Source: Henriciella mobilis
GTDB lineage: Bacteria; Pseudomonadota; Alphaproteobacteria; Caulobacterales; Hyphomonadaceae
NCBI RefSeq assembly: GCF_003576315.1
Contig: NZ_QWFZ01000006.1
Span: 1 to 64,000 of the forward strand
Reading direction: 5' to 3'
DNA: 64,000 nucleotides
Part shown: one piece after another, positions 26,273 to 34,938 of the stretch
Numbering within the stretch: the first letter of the stretch is position 1
Layout of the letters: the number at the start of each line of letters is the position of its first letter
The notes under the pieces: model-generated
Seen by the model: the letters and a program-made list of their open reading frames with translations, nothing else
Databases searched by the model: none
What the model was told of the DNA's origin: nothing
Made by a program: the position numbers and the translations under genes

Positions 26273-26959
26273 ATGTCCAGGAATGCGCGGCGCATGGCCA
26301 GGGCGCACAAGCTTGTCGGTCTCGTTGTTGGCCTCCAGCTCTTGTTCTGGACCGCGAGTGGACTGTTCTTCACGCTCTTTCCGATCGAACAGATCCGCGG
26401 CGAACACTTGCGTAAAGAGCCCGCGTCAATGGACGCGGCTGACCTTGCGGGCATTGTACCGCCGCCGCTCTCGGGTCCGGTCGAGCAGCTGGAGCTGCGG
26501 GAGATCCTGGGGCAACCGGTCTGGGAAGCCGCCTCCGAAAGCGGCAGCCAGCTATTCGACGCCCGGTCAGGTTCGCTGCTGCCGGCGCCCGATGCTGACG
26601 CCGTGCGCGCCATCGCTGAAGCGGCCTGGGCGGGCGATGGCGCAGTGACCGGTGTCGAGCTTGTCGAGCGCCCACCGCGCGAGGCTTTTTCCGGCAAACC
26701 GCTCTGGCGGGTCGATTTCGATGGGGCCGACCGGGCGACGTTCTGGGTTGATCCAGACACGCGCGAGGTCAAGGCTGTGCGAACCGGAAAGTGGCGCATC
26801 TTCGATGTGTTGTGGCGCTTTCACATCATGGATGTGACGGGCGACGACCGGTTCGATTCCTGGTGGCTGAAGCTCTTCGCCTTTCTCGGTCTGACTACCG
26901 TGCTGTTCGGCATCGGGTTGCTCGTCCATCGCGCCATGGCAGGCCGGCTGCTCAGATAA
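26273..26959 (+). CDS. PepSY domain-containing membrane protein
   Basis: The 228-residue protein has an N-terminal transmembrane helix (KLVGLVVGLQLLFWTASGLFFTLF), a periplasmic PepSY-like region of about 150 residues, and a second helix near the C-terminus (LFAFLGLTTVLFGIGLLVHRA). WRVDFDGADRATFWVDPDTREV is the characteristic PepSY beta hairpin. This short two-helix type resembles a half PepSY-associated TM protein, often linked to iron uptake or reduction. The ribosome site is GGGAG. Confidence 0.82.
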   Translation: MSRNARRMARAHKLVGLVVGLQLLFWTASGLFFTLFPIEQIRGEHLRKEPASMDAADLAGIVPPPLSGPVEQLELREILGQPVWEAASESGSQLFDARSGSLLPAPDADAVRAIAEAAWAGDGAVTGVELVERPPREAFSGKPLWRVDFDGADRATFWVDPDTREVKAVRTGKWRIFDVLWRFHIMDVTGDDRFDSWWLKLFAFLGLTTVLFGIGLLVHRAMAGRLLR

Positions 26960-26985
26960 AAAAGACCCCCGCCAGAGGGCGGGGG
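26958..26985 (-). terminator. Rho-independent terminator of the BlaI/M56 operon
   Basis: On the minus strand an 8-bp stem (CCCCCGCC 26966-26973 with GGCGGGGG 26978-26985, loop of four) is followed by TCTTTTTT. It begins about 39 bp after the M56 gene stop and overlaps the end of the PepSY gene on the other strand. Confidence 0.85.
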
Positions 26986-27023
26986 CCAGAGGGGTCCTGG
27001 TGATCAAATCCGGTTCGAAGGGA

Positions 27024-29060
27024 TCAGTCGTCTGTCCAGGAGAATTCGAAGGAATAGGAGCGCTGCTGGGTGAAGCGTTCCTTCTCGGCGTCGGTAAGGG
27101 CCGGGTGATTGGCAACAAAGCCCTTCACGTCTTCGTCCTCGAGCCGCGAGCGGTCGCCGCCGACGCAGAGCGCGCGGTACATCTGCCCATCCTCGCCGCG
27201 GGTGCTGACGATAACCGGTGAAGTTTCGTCGCTGTCCCGGTCTTCGCACTGGTCGGCCAGATCTTCCACGACCTCGCCGGCCGCTTCCAGGTCGTCCTCG
27301 AGGCCGTCCTCGAAGGCCATGGCAACGCGCGCTTCCATCCGTTCGGCCAGTTCTTCCATACGCTCGGCCTTGTCTTCCATGCGGGTCTCGATCACCAGAG
27401 CGATCTTTTCAGCCCGCTCGGCCTGTGCTTCCGCCATGGCTTCAATGCGTTCGGCATGGGCTTCGGCGAGGGCGGCAGCCTTCTCGATCTGGATTTCGAA
27501 GTTCTTTCCGTCGAGCTTCGAGATGAAGATCTCCTGGTCGGGGATGATGATCTTGATGCCATCATCGGTCTCGACCGTCTCGATATCGAAGCCGTCAAAG
27601 TCGAGGTCAAAGTCGAACGTCATGTTTCCCAGTTCTGCCAGGCCTTCGAGTTCCGAAAGGCCTTCCAGTTCGGAAAGGGATGCCAGTCCGGAAAGGTCCA
27701 TGTCCTGCAGGACTTTGAGCCCCTCAAGTTCTCCGATCTTGCTCATCTCGATCGAGAGAACCTTCATCTCGTCCTCGAGATCCGACAGGTCCAGCTTGTG
27801 AACCCTGTCGAGGCGTGGCTGGAGCGCTTCAAACGGATCGCTCAGGAGCACGAACTGCCGGTCGTCGTCTCCGTCATGAGAGGAGAAGCGGTAAACGCGG
27901 GTCTCATGATCCTTCACGACGTGAACCTCGCTCTCGTCGCCACCGGCCAGCTCGGCCGGGGACTGGTCCTTCGGGGAGGCCGACGCGGCGCAGGAAGCGG
28001 TGGCGAAGATCGCAGCCGTGCCGATGGTAACCGCGAGGGTCGAGCCAAGCAGGCGGCGGCGAAGGGTAGGGGCGGCATTTTGCATCAGTATCAGTCTTTC
28101 TTTTATGGGATGCGCCAGGGTGAGGTTCGCGCCCGAAAACGCGGTGTCGGCCGGTCCGGCAAGGCGGGCTGCCTTGACGAGGGTGCGGCCATAGGAGAAC
28201 GCCGATGATGTTCCCGCCCGAAGTACATCAGCGTCGCAAGCGGCTTCCTGGTCCACCCGGAAGGCCCGGATGGCAACATGAGCCAGCGGATTGAACCACT
28301 GCACGGCCAGCATGATCTGGGCGATGTGCAGGGCCAGAAGGTCGCCGCGCTTGATGTGCATGAGCTCATGGGTGAGTGCATCACGCCGTTCGCGCGGGGA
28401 ATAATCAGCCTCGAACCATTCCGGCAGCAGGATCACGGGCTTCAGAAAGCCGGTGACCAGAGGACTGCCATTGAGAAGGCTTGTGCGGACCTCGAACCTG
28501 CGGCGCACCTTGAGCTGGGCCGCGATCTCATGGGTCATCTCGTTCACCGGATCGCTGGCCGGCGAGGAATCGTCGCGGATCAGCTGGTGGAAGATCGCCT
28601 GCCTGCGCCAGGCAAGACCCAGCATAACGGTAATCCCGATCAGCCAGACCGGTATCAGCATGGACGGCAGCGACGCGATGATGCCGTCCATCATGCCGGG
28701 TTCCGCAGCCTCGGGCGCAGCCGCCCAGTCGACTTTCACAACGGGCGGGAATTCGGCAGGCGCTGGCACCTCTACCTGTGTATCCACCCGGGCCGATATC
28801 CAGTGCGGTGCGGCAACTTCCGTCGTTTCTGGAGCGTCCTGCGTTGGTGCGAGGAAGCCGAACAGAGAAGTATTGGCCGGGAGCGGGGGCATGAATAGCC
28901 GCGCCAGTGGAACGAGCCACAGGGCATAGGCGGATTTTGCGCCAAAGTTCCGGGCGAAGGGCTTGCGGACCAGCAGGACAAGCAGGATCAGCGCCGTGAC
29001 GGCGATACTTGTCTGCAGGGCGTTTGCCAGCAGTGGGCTGATGTCGTTGAGCGCGTTCAT
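27024..29060 (-). CDS. BlaR1/MecR1-like M56 metalloprotease sensor with long acidic coiled-coil tail
   Basis: The 678-residue membrane protein has N-terminal helices at about 15-31 and 45-60 and a third at about 130-150. The zinc protease site is HELMH at 231-235, with E272 (VDQEAACDAD) as the likely third ligand. A fourth helix is at about 338-358. The 320-residue tail after it is not a penicillin-binding domain. It has leucine/acid repeats (GLSELEGLAELG), a beta section (IKIIIPDQEIFIS) and an Ala/Glu/Arg coiled coil (AEAHAERIEAMAEAQAER). Its ATG overlaps the blaI-like stop. By analogy it senses an envelope signal and cleaves the repressor; the signal is unknown. Confidence 0.88.
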   Translation of the reverse strand: MNALNDISPLLANALQTSIAVTALILLVLLVRKPFARNFGAKSAYALWLVPLARLFMPPLPANTSLFGFLAPTQDAPETTEVAAPHWISARVDTQVEVPAPAEFPPVVKVDWAAAPEAAEPGMMDGIIASLPSMLIPVWLIGITVMLGLAWRRQAIFHQLIRDDSSPASDPVNEMTHEIAAQLKVRRRFEVRTSLLNGSPLVTGFLKPVILLPEWFEADYSPRERRDALTHELMHIKRGDLLALHIAQIMLAVQWFNPLAHVAIRAFRVDQEAACDADVLRAGTSSAFSYGRTLVKAARLAGPADTAFSGANLTLAHPIKERLILMQNAAPTLRRRLLGSTLAVTIGTAAIFATASCAASASPKDQSPAELAGGDESEVHVVKDHETRVYRFSSHDGDDDRQFVLLSDPFEALQPRLDRVHKLDLSDLEDEMKVLSIEMSKIGELEGLKVLQDMDLSGLASLSELEGLSELEGLAELGNMTFDFDLDFDGFDIETVETDDGIKIIIPDQEIFISKLDGKNFEIQIEKAAALAEAHAERIEAMAEAQAERAEKIALVIETRMEDKAERMEELAERMEARVAMAFEDGLEDDLEAAGEVVEDLADQCEDRDSDETSPVIVSTRGEDGQMYRALCVGGDRSRLEDEDVKGFVANHPALTDAEKERFTQQRSYSFEFSWTDD

Positions 29061-29437
29061 TTCTTGAGTTCCCCCAACAAGGCTTCAAGATCGGCAATGT
29101 CCTCAGGGGTCAGCCCCCGGGAATCTGCGAGATGGGCAACCAGCGGCGCAGCGCGGCCGCCGAACATGCGGTCGACGAACTGTTTCGCCGCCTTTTTCTG
29201 GTAGTCGCCCCGCTTGATGGCAGGGCGGTAAAGATAGCGCCGGCCATCGGGCTCGGTCGTCAGCGCGCCTTTCTCAACCAGGCGTCCGACAAGGGTCTTG
29301 ATCGTGCGGATGTTCCAGGACTTGTCGTCCTTCAACTCTTCGGCAATCTCGCTCGCGCCGATGCCGGGCTGGTCCCACAGCACGTTCATGATTTCAAGTT
29401 CAGCCGGTGTGATCTGCATCGGATCCACATCCCTCAT
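29057..29437 (-). CDS. BlaI/MecI family transcriptional repressor
   Basis: The 126-residue winged-helix repressor begins with ITPAELEIMNVLWDQPG and has WNIRTIKTLVGRLVEKGAL as the recognition region and KRGDYQKKAAKQFVDRMFGG in the dimerisation helix. It overlaps the M56 gene by 4 bp (ATGA), so the two form a classic sensor-repressor pair. Two operator dyads lie directly upstream, indicating self-regulation. An internal ATG at 29419 is an alternative start. No beta-lactamase gene is nearby. Confidence 0.93.
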   Translation of the reverse strand: MRDVDPMQITPAELEIMNVLWDQPGIGASEIAEELKDDKSWNIRTIKTLVGRLVEKGALTTEPDGRRYLYRPAIKRGDYQKKAAKQFVDRMFGGRAAPLVAHLADSRGLTPEDIADLEALLGELKK

Positions 29438-29438
29438 T

Positions 29439-29479
29439 GACTACGGTTGTAGTCGATACGTTTGATTACAATTGTGGTC
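29439..29479. promoter_or_regulatory. Two tandem BlaI-type operators
   Basis: A perfect dyad GACTAC-GGTT-GTAGTC lies at 29439-29454, 2 bp before the blaI-like start. A second, imperfect one (GATTACAATTGTGGTC) is at 29464-29479. Both match the TACA-TGTA core known for BlaI/MecI operators. Their centres are 25 bp apart. Confidence 0.75.
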
Positions 29480-29538
29480 AATAGGGGAAATGTGAAATTT
29501 TTTTATGCGCCGGCGGGACGAAATTGCGCCGGTAGGCA

Positions 29539-30897
29539 TCAAGGGGATTCTTTTTCCTGCTTTGCCTTCTCTTGGCGCATTTTTCTGACCTTTTCTGCCT
29601 TCCCGGTGGCGACAAACCAGAAAATCTTCCACGCCAGGCCAAGTGTCAGTTTTCCATCGACGCGCGCCGTGCCCTCCTTTTCCTTGCCGGGAATGTGAGG
29701 CGACTTGCGTTTGCGGCGGCGCTTGACCTCTGCATGGTCGGATGCCGGCGGCACCAGCGTACTGATGGTGCCGTCTTCTTCCTCGACGACTTCCAGCTGC
29801 GCGGGTTTGCCCTCCTGCTGGGCAGCGGCCGACAGATTGTGTTGAAGGTGCTCGTCGGAAAAATCGATCGCCAGCTCGACCCAGAGCGGCAGGTGATCCG
29901 AGATCTGCCAGGTGCGCCAGCGCGAGAGGTAATAGTCCTTGTCCTCGCTGCGGCTCTTTGGCGTGCCGTTCTCCTTCAGCTCGCGATGGCGCTCTGGCAG
30001 GACCGGGGCGTAGTGGTCGTAGTGTTCCGGCAGGTACAGCGACTTGGTGAAGTTGAAGGCGCCGGCATTGATAAAGGTTACCTTGTCCTTGCGCGTGCGG
30101 AAGGCGATCTGGTCATAATACTTGTCGCCCAGCACATTGGACGGGAAGAGCTCCGGCGGCAGCTGGAAGCCGGCACTCGTGAGGGCATCCATGGTCGCGC
30201 CCATCTTGTTGCCGATATTGAAGTCGCCCAGCAGGATGTAGTTCTCGTCCTCGCGGTCTGCCCGCCGGGCCATCTCCTCTGCAATATGCTTTATTTCAGC
30301 GACGCGGCGCTGGAACCGGTCGGAGTTCTTTTCATCCGATCCGAAATAGATGTGGACCGTGCAGAGCGTGAAATGAAACCAGCCAGCCCGGAAGCGGACC
30401 AGAAAGGGCGTGCGCGCGAATTGCTGCTCATCCGGCAGCAGGGCGTGTTTCGGCAGGACCACCTCGCCAGCGACATTCTGGAAATGGACCTTCGAACGGT
30501 CGAAGACAAAAGCCATCCGTTCGCGATTGCCTGATGACCCCACTGTGACATCGGTGGCAATGAAGTCCCATTGCGGCCCGAGGATCTCCATGACCTTGCG
30601 CAAGGGGTCGAGATTCTCATTGACCTCCTGAATGGCGCAGACATCGAAGCCGGAGATGATCTCGGCAATATAGAGAAGGCTTTCGCGGCGGCGCGGACCA
30701 TGCCGGTACTTGTTGTTGTCGAAGTCGCGCAGATTCCATGTGCCGATGATAAGGCTGGAGTTGCGTGTCCGCGATGGAATGCCGATCCCCGGCGGCGATT
30801 TCATGTGCGCGCGCAGGTCCAGAAGGCGGCGCGAAACCCAGTCGCGCTCGTCCTCGGTAAAGAGATCGGGATCCCGAAGATCGGCATACCGGACCAT
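29539..30897 (-). CDS. Endonuclease/exonuclease/phosphatase (EEP) family protein
   Basis: The 452-residue protein carries an EEP fold: LIIGTWNLRDFD at about 50-61 (Asn ligand), CAIQEVNENLDPL at about 86 (metal-binding Glu), FHFTLCTVHIYFG, ILLGDFNIGNKM (GDFN) at about 225 and the final SDHLPLWVEL near 330 (catalytic His). An extra C-terminal ~110 residues follow, with a basic stretch RRRKRKSPHIPGKEKEG, possibly nucleic-acid or membrane binding. It could be a nuclease or a phosphodiesterase. The start at 30897 is preceded by AAGGGGA. No secretion signal is seen. Confidence 0.88.
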   Translation of the reverse strand: MVRYADLRDPDLFTEDERDWVSRRLLDLRAHMKSPPGIGIPSRTRNSSLIIGTWNLRDFDNNKYRHGPRRRESLLYIAEIISGFDVCAIQEVNENLDPLRKVMEILGPQWDFIATDVTVGSSGNRERMAFVFDRSKVHFQNVAGEVVLPKHALLPDEQQFARTPFLVRFRAGWFHFTLCTVHIYFGSDEKNSDRFQRRVAEIKHIAEEMARRADREDENYILLGDFNIGNKMGATMDALTSAGFQLPPELFPSNVLGDKYYDQIAFRTRKDKVTFINAGAFNFTKSLYLPEHYDHYAPVLPERHRELKENGTPKSRSEDKDYYLSRWRTWQISDHLPLWVELAIDFSDEHLQHNLSAAAQQEGKPAQLEVVEEEDGTISTLVPPASDHAEVKRRRKRKSPHIPGKEKEGTARVDGKLTLGLAWKIFWFVATGKAEKVRKMRQEKAKQEKESP

Positions 30898-31030
30898 ACT
30901 GTCCCCTTCATGGCCTGCCAGCTGGCCCGCAGCCATTGAGCCTGCGGGTCAGGACTGGCGCGATTCGACAAGCCTGTTCCAGATCAAAACCGCTCATTGG
31001 ACGTTCAGGCAAGCCATGGCAGGAGATGGC

Positions 31031-31816
31031 ATGTTCAAAACCGCGATCGTCGCTACCCTTGCCGCAATTCTGGCCGTCACGTTCGCCGGGGCGCAGTCCG
31101 GGGCCGTCTGCGGGCAGGATACCACGCTTTCCGGGCTGGTGCGCTGCGCCGCTGAAGCGGCCGCCGTGCTGCCGGAAGACAAACGGGTGCGTCTTCGCCC
31201 CGACATGCTCCGCACGGCGCAGAGCGTGGGCGGCGATGCGCTCGAAACCGAGATCGCCGGCCGGATGCCGCAGGCGCCAGCAAAACAGCAAACCGACACC
31301 GGCCCATATCCGGACTATGGCTGGCAAGCCGCCAAGGATCTGATCGAGTCTGGCGGCATTGAAGCGCTGATGGAGGCTGCGCGGGCAAAGTCCGGGCCGC
31401 TTCGCTATGGGCGTGCCGAAGCGTTGCTCGCTGCGGGACAGCGCGCCGCCGGATTCGGGCTTGATGATGGGACAGCTCGCCAGCTTGCCGCTCAGGATGG
31501 CCTTGCCTGGCGACTCAACGAGGTCCTCCTGGAGATGGCACGCTCTGCCGAGGCTTTCGAGGCCGGAGACCTTGCCCATGCGGCCGCACGGCTTGCAGCA
31601 CTGCGCTGCGACCTCAAGACGTTCGACACCGCGCGCATGATGACTCTCGCGCCGGATGCGATCCGATATGCCTTCTGGCGTGCCCGGATTACAGGGGACC
31701 GTGCTGGACTACCCACCGCTATCATGACCGGGGCCAGCAGCGAGGATACCAGGCCCATCCGCCAGGCCCTCGATGGGATAGAATTCCTTGCGGAATTCGG
31801 GGCGTGCGACGGATAA
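31031..31816 (+). CDS. Secreted helical protein of unknown function
   Basis: The 261-residue protein has a signal peptide (MFKTAIVATLAAILAVTFAGA). The mature part is helical and Ala-rich, with Cys at about residues 22 and 34 and again near the end (RCDLKTF, FGACDG). Repeating helix pairs (LIESGGIEALMEAARAKSG, AEALLAAGQRAAGFG) suggest an alpha-solenoid. I do not recognise a family. AGGAG lies five bases before the ATG at 31031; an ATG at 31016 is possible. It is divergent from the EEP gene. Confidence 0.72.
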   Translation: MFKTAIVATLAAILAVTFAGAQSGAVCGQDTTLSGLVRCAAEAAAVLPEDKRVRLRPDMLRTAQSVGGDALETEIAGRMPQAPAKQQTDTGPYPDYGWQAAKDLIESGGIEALMEAARAKSGPLRYGRAEALLAAGQRAAGFGLDDGTARQLAAQDGLAWRLNEVLLEMARSAEAFEAGDLAHAAARLAALRCDLKTFDTARMMTLAPDAIRYAFWRARITGDRAGLPTAIMTGASSEDTRPIRQALDGIEFLAEFGACDG

Positions 31817-31875
31817 TGCCCTAAAGTCAAAAGACATTCTCGCGATTTGTGCGACTCGGGTGTATAGTCGCCCGC

Positions 31876-32571
31876 GTGACAGATGATATTGATAGTGAAC
31901 TGATTGAACCGGTATCCGGCGCCAAGGAAATAGGCGCGCTTGCCCACCTGTACCGGGCGGAGGTTTACCGCTCCACGATCTGGCGCCAGCGGCTTGATAT
32001 GACGACCAACTGGGCTGTCGTGTCGACCGGCATTGCGCTGTCGGTCAGTTTCGCGACGGCGACAGCCTCGCCGCTCCCGATTCCGCTGGTCGGCATGCTG
32101 ACCATCATGTTCCTTTTCCTGGAGGCGCGGCGCTACCGTTACTTCATGACCTGGAAGTTCCGGGCGCGCCTGCTGGAGCTGGCGCTGATGGTGCCGATCC
32201 TGCGCGGCAAGGGGGGGGACATCGCGCTCGACCGGGGAACAGCGCTTTCGGATGACTATGTCACGCCGGACTTTCACATCTCCGCCTGGCAGGCCATCGG
32301 CCACCGGCTGCGGCGCAACTATCTCTGGATATTCATGATCCAGTATGCCGCCTACATCGCGAAAATCTGGATTCACCCGATTGAGGCCGTAACCATCGAC
32401 CAGATGTTGCAGCGGGCCCATATCGGGCCGGTTCCCGGGCTGCTTGTCCTGGCTGCGGGCACAGCGTTGCTGGTCGCATTCGTAGTGATCACGATCTGGA
32501 CCTATCGCGAGAAGAAACGGGATACTTCGCGAATGTCCGATTACCTCAAGGGCGAGGATTTTCCGGCCTGA
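31876..32571 (+). CDS. DUF2270 family membrane protein
   Basis: The 231-residue protein has a soluble N-terminus (LAHLYRAEVYRSTIWRQRLDMTTNWAV), two tightly spaced helices (about 45-90), EARRYRYFMTWKFRARLLE, an amphipathic middle section and a C-terminal helix (LLVLAAGTALLVAFVVITIW). This is the layout of DUF2270. The function is unknown. The GTG at 31876 is one choice; an ATG-equivalent start at 31849 is also open. Neither has a strong ribosome site. Confidence 0.8.
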   Translation: MTDDIDSELIEPVSGAKEIGALAHLYRAEVYRSTIWRQRLDMTTNWAVVSTGIALSVSFATATASPLPIPLVGMLTIMFLFLEARRYRYFMTWKFRARLLELALMVPILRGKGGDIALDRGTALSDDYVTPDFHISAWQAIGHRLRRNYLWIFMIQYAAYIAKIWIHPIEAVTIDQMLQRAHIGPVPGLLVLAAGTALLVAFVVITIWTYREKKRDTSRMSDYLKGEDFPA

Positions 32572-32831
32572 TTCCGGCCCTGCCGCATTAGTCCATTGCT
32601 ATTCCGGGCAAACCCATTATCTACGCGCCAGACGCCTCAGGCATCGATCAAGTGATCCACCAGCCACTTCGGCCCGGATCGAGCGACTTTCCTAAAACGA
32701 TCGTTGCCTTGCGAACCAAGCCCTGAACGCGCGACTATCCAGCCGGCAGAATGATCTGCTGGCCTGGCCTATTGGCGCCTATTTCCGGTGCGGGAAGACC
32801 CCGCCCATCAGGCATATTGAAAGTTTTCTTT

Positions 32832-34109
32832 TTGACCCAATTCTCCGATCTCGGCCTCGCCGAGCCGATCCTGCGCGCGATTTCCGCACAGGGCTATGAA
32901 ACCCCGACACCCATCCAGCAACAGGTCATTCCGGCCATGATGGCTGGAAACGATATACTTGGCACGGCGCAGACAGGGACCGGCAAGACCGCCGCCTTCG
33001 TGCTACCACTTCTCAATACGCTGGCGAAATCGAACCGCCGCCCAGACGCGAAGGCGTGCCGCGCGCTTGTGCTTGCCCCGACCCGTGAGCTGGCTGCGCA
33101 GATCGTCGAGAGTGTCCGGGCCTACAGTGCCGAAATGCGCACCTCCGTGACCATGATCATCGGCGGCATGAAGATTTCCAAGCAGGTGCGCGCCATGCAG
33201 CGCGGCATGGATATCGTCGTCGCGACTCCCGGTCGCCTGCTCGATCTGCAATCCCAGAATGCCATCCGCCTCGACCAGGTCGAGACGGTCGTCATCGACG
33301 AGGCTGACCACATGATGGATATGGGCTTCCTGCCGCAGATCCGGAAAGTCCTCGCCCAGCTTCCGGAAAAGCGCCAGACGGTGCTGCTGTCGGCCACCAT
33401 GCCGAAGGATATCCGCGCGCTGGCCGACAAGTTCCTCGACAATCCGGTCAGCATTGCTGTTGCAGCGGAGTCTCGCCCGGTCGAGCGGATCGACCAGAGC
33501 GTGCGGTTCCTGACCCCCAATCAGAAGCGTGACGCGCTGACCGAGATTCTCAGCGCCGACAATGTCGACAGTGCCATCGTGTTCACCCGGACCAAGCGCG
33601 GCGCCGACCGTGTCTCCCGTCACCTCGAAGATGCCGGAGTCGCCTCCGCCGCAATCCACGGCAACAAGAGCCAGAGCCAGCGCACCAGGACGCTGGATGC
33701 CTTCAAGGGCCGTCAGCTGCGCGTCCTCGTGGCAACCGACATCGCGGCGCGCGGTATCGATATCGACAAGGTCAGCCATGTCGTGAACTTTGAGCTGCCC
33801 AATGTTCCGGAGTCCTACGTCCACCGCATCGGCCGCACCGCGCGCGCCGGTGAATCCGGTACGGCGATCACGCTTTGCGCCCCCGATGAACGAAAGCTGC
33901 TGCGTGATATCGAGAAGGTCATCGGCAACAGGCTGCCAGGTAGCGATGCTGCGGGACCTGATGAATCGCAGGGCGAAAAGGCCGGACGGTCGTTCCGCCC
34001 GGAAAAGGACGGCCAGCCCCGGCGCAGGCCACGCCGCCGCGGACCGCGCGGACAGGGCGGCGCAAAAGGGCATCGCAAGGGCCAGGGGCAAAGCAGTCAG
34101 GCCTCTTGA
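32832..34109 (+). CDS. rhlE: DEAD-box RNA helicase, RhlE type
   Basis: This 425-residue ATP-dependent RNA helicase acts in ribosome assembly and mRNA decay. Motifs in order are the Q motif (YETPTPIQQQ), AQTGTGKT, PTRELA, GG, TPGR, DEAD at about 150, SAT, then in the second domain FTRTKRGAD, ATDIAARGIDI and HRIGRTARAG. A basic Arg/Gly tail follows. The family start (M-T-x-F-x-x-L) aligns with a TTG at 32832; longer starts at 32817 (TTG) or 32751 (ATG) are possible. The 250-bp leader before it has no other gene. It lies just upstream of rpsD. Confidence 0.92.
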   Translation: MTQFSDLGLAEPILRAISAQGYETPTPIQQQVIPAMMAGNDILGTAQTGTGKTAAFVLPLLNTLAKSNRRPDAKACRALVLAPTRELAAQIVESVRAYSAEMRTSVTMIIGGMKISKQVRAMQRGMDIVVATPGRLLDLQSQNAIRLDQVETVVIDEADHMMDMGFLPQIRKVLAQLPEKRQTVLLSATMPKDIRALADKFLDNPVSIAVAAESRPVERIDQSVRFLTPNQKRDALTEILSADNVDSAIVFTRTKRGADRVSRHLEDAGVASAAIHGNKSQSQRTRTLDAFKGRQLRVLVATDIAARGIDIDKVSHVVNFELPNVPESYVHRIGRTARAGESGTAITLCAPDERKLLRDIEKVIGNRLPGSDAAGPDESQGEKAGRSFRPEKDGQPRRRPRRRGPRGQGGAKGHRKGQGQSSQAS

Positions 34110-34141
34110 CCACCCGGCGCTTTTCCCTTTTAAAGCGCCGC
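34106..34141 (+). promoter_or_regulatory. rpsD promoter candidate overlapping a hairpin
   Basis: TTGACC (34106-34111), a 17-bp spacer and TTTAAA (34129-34134) form a reasonable sigma-70 promoter whose -35 box overlaps the rhlE stop codon. The same DNA contains a 9-bp inverted repeat, CGGCGCTTT (34115-34123) and AAAGCGCCG (34132-34140), without a following T run. It may act as a weak rhlE terminator. Confidence 0.45.
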
Positions 34142-34230
34142 TTCAGGACGGGTAGGTGTGGTGCCGCCGTTGAGATCGTGAAGCTCGCAAGGGACGCTTC
34201 ACCGGCCCACGTCGAAAAAGGAAGACACCT

Positions 34231-34848
34231 ATGTCACGTCGTCACTCGACGAAGTACAAGATCGACCGTCGCGTCGGTGAGAATATCTGGGGCCGCCCCA
34301 AATCTCCGGTCAACAAGCGCCCGACCAAACCCGGCCAGCATGGCCAGGGCCGCCGCGGCAAGACCTCTGACTATGGTCTGCAGCTCATGGCCAAGCAGAA
34401 GCTGAAATTCCACTACGGTGACATCACCGAGAAGCAGTTCCGCAAGACGTATGACGAAGCCAACCGTCAGAAGGGCAACACGGCAGAGAACCTGATCGGC
34501 CTGCTGGAAAGCCGTCTGGAAGCGTTCGTCTATCGCGCCAAGTTCGTTCCGACGATCTTCGCGGCCCGCCAGTTCGTGAACCACGGCCACGTGAAGGTGA
34601 ACGGTGTGAAGACCAATATCGGGTCCTATCGCCTGAAGGCCGGTGACGTTGTCGAGATCCGCGAGAAGTCCCGCAACATCGCTCTCGTTCTCGAAGCCCT
34701 CGGTTCGCCGGAGCGTGACATCCCAGAGTATATCGATGTCGATCCCAAGGCGATGACCGCGACGTTCGTTCGCGTGCCGGAACTCAACGACGTGCCTTAT
34801 CCGGTCAAGATGGAACCGGCCCAGGTCGTCGAATACTATTCTTCGTAA
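34231..34848 (+). CDS. rpsD: 30S ribosomal protein S4
   Basis: The 205-residue primary 16S rRNA-binding protein begins [20 protein letters not shown] and carries [13 protein letters not shown], typical of the Cys-free alphaproteobacterial S4. The S4 RNA-binding domain is at about 95-160 ([23 protein letters not shown]). The ATG has AAAAAGGAAG upstream. It stands alone with its own promoter and terminator, not in an alpha operon. Confidence 0.98.
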   Translation: MSRRHSTKYKIDRRVGENIWGRPKSPVNKRPTKPGQHGQGRRGKTSDYGLQLMAKQKLKFHYGDITEKQFRKTYDEANRQKGNTAENLIGLLESRLEAFVYRAKFVPTIFAARQFVNHGHVKVNGVKTNIGSYRLKAGDVVEIREKSRNIALVLEALGSPERDIPEYIDVDPKAMTATFVRVPELNDVPYPVKMEPAQVVEYYSS

Positions 34849-34875
34849 GTCTGCAAGGACTTGCGCAACAGGTCA

Positions 34876-34909
34876 GGCCGCGCTCCATTGGGCGCGGCCT
34901 TTTCTTTTT
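34876..34909 (+). terminator. Rho-independent terminator of rpsD
   Basis: An 8-bp perfect stem, GGCCGCGC (34876-34883) and GCGCGGCC (34892-34899), has an 8-nt loop and a following TTTTCTTTTT run. It starts 27 bp after the rpsD stop. Confidence 0.93.
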
Positions 34910-34938
34910 GAGTTTCAGGGATCTGGAGGTCCGCACCG

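Noticed and set aside
27024-29437. Beta-lactam resistance cassette
   Set aside because: There is no beta-lactamase or PBP gene, and the sensor lacks a penicillin-binding domain.
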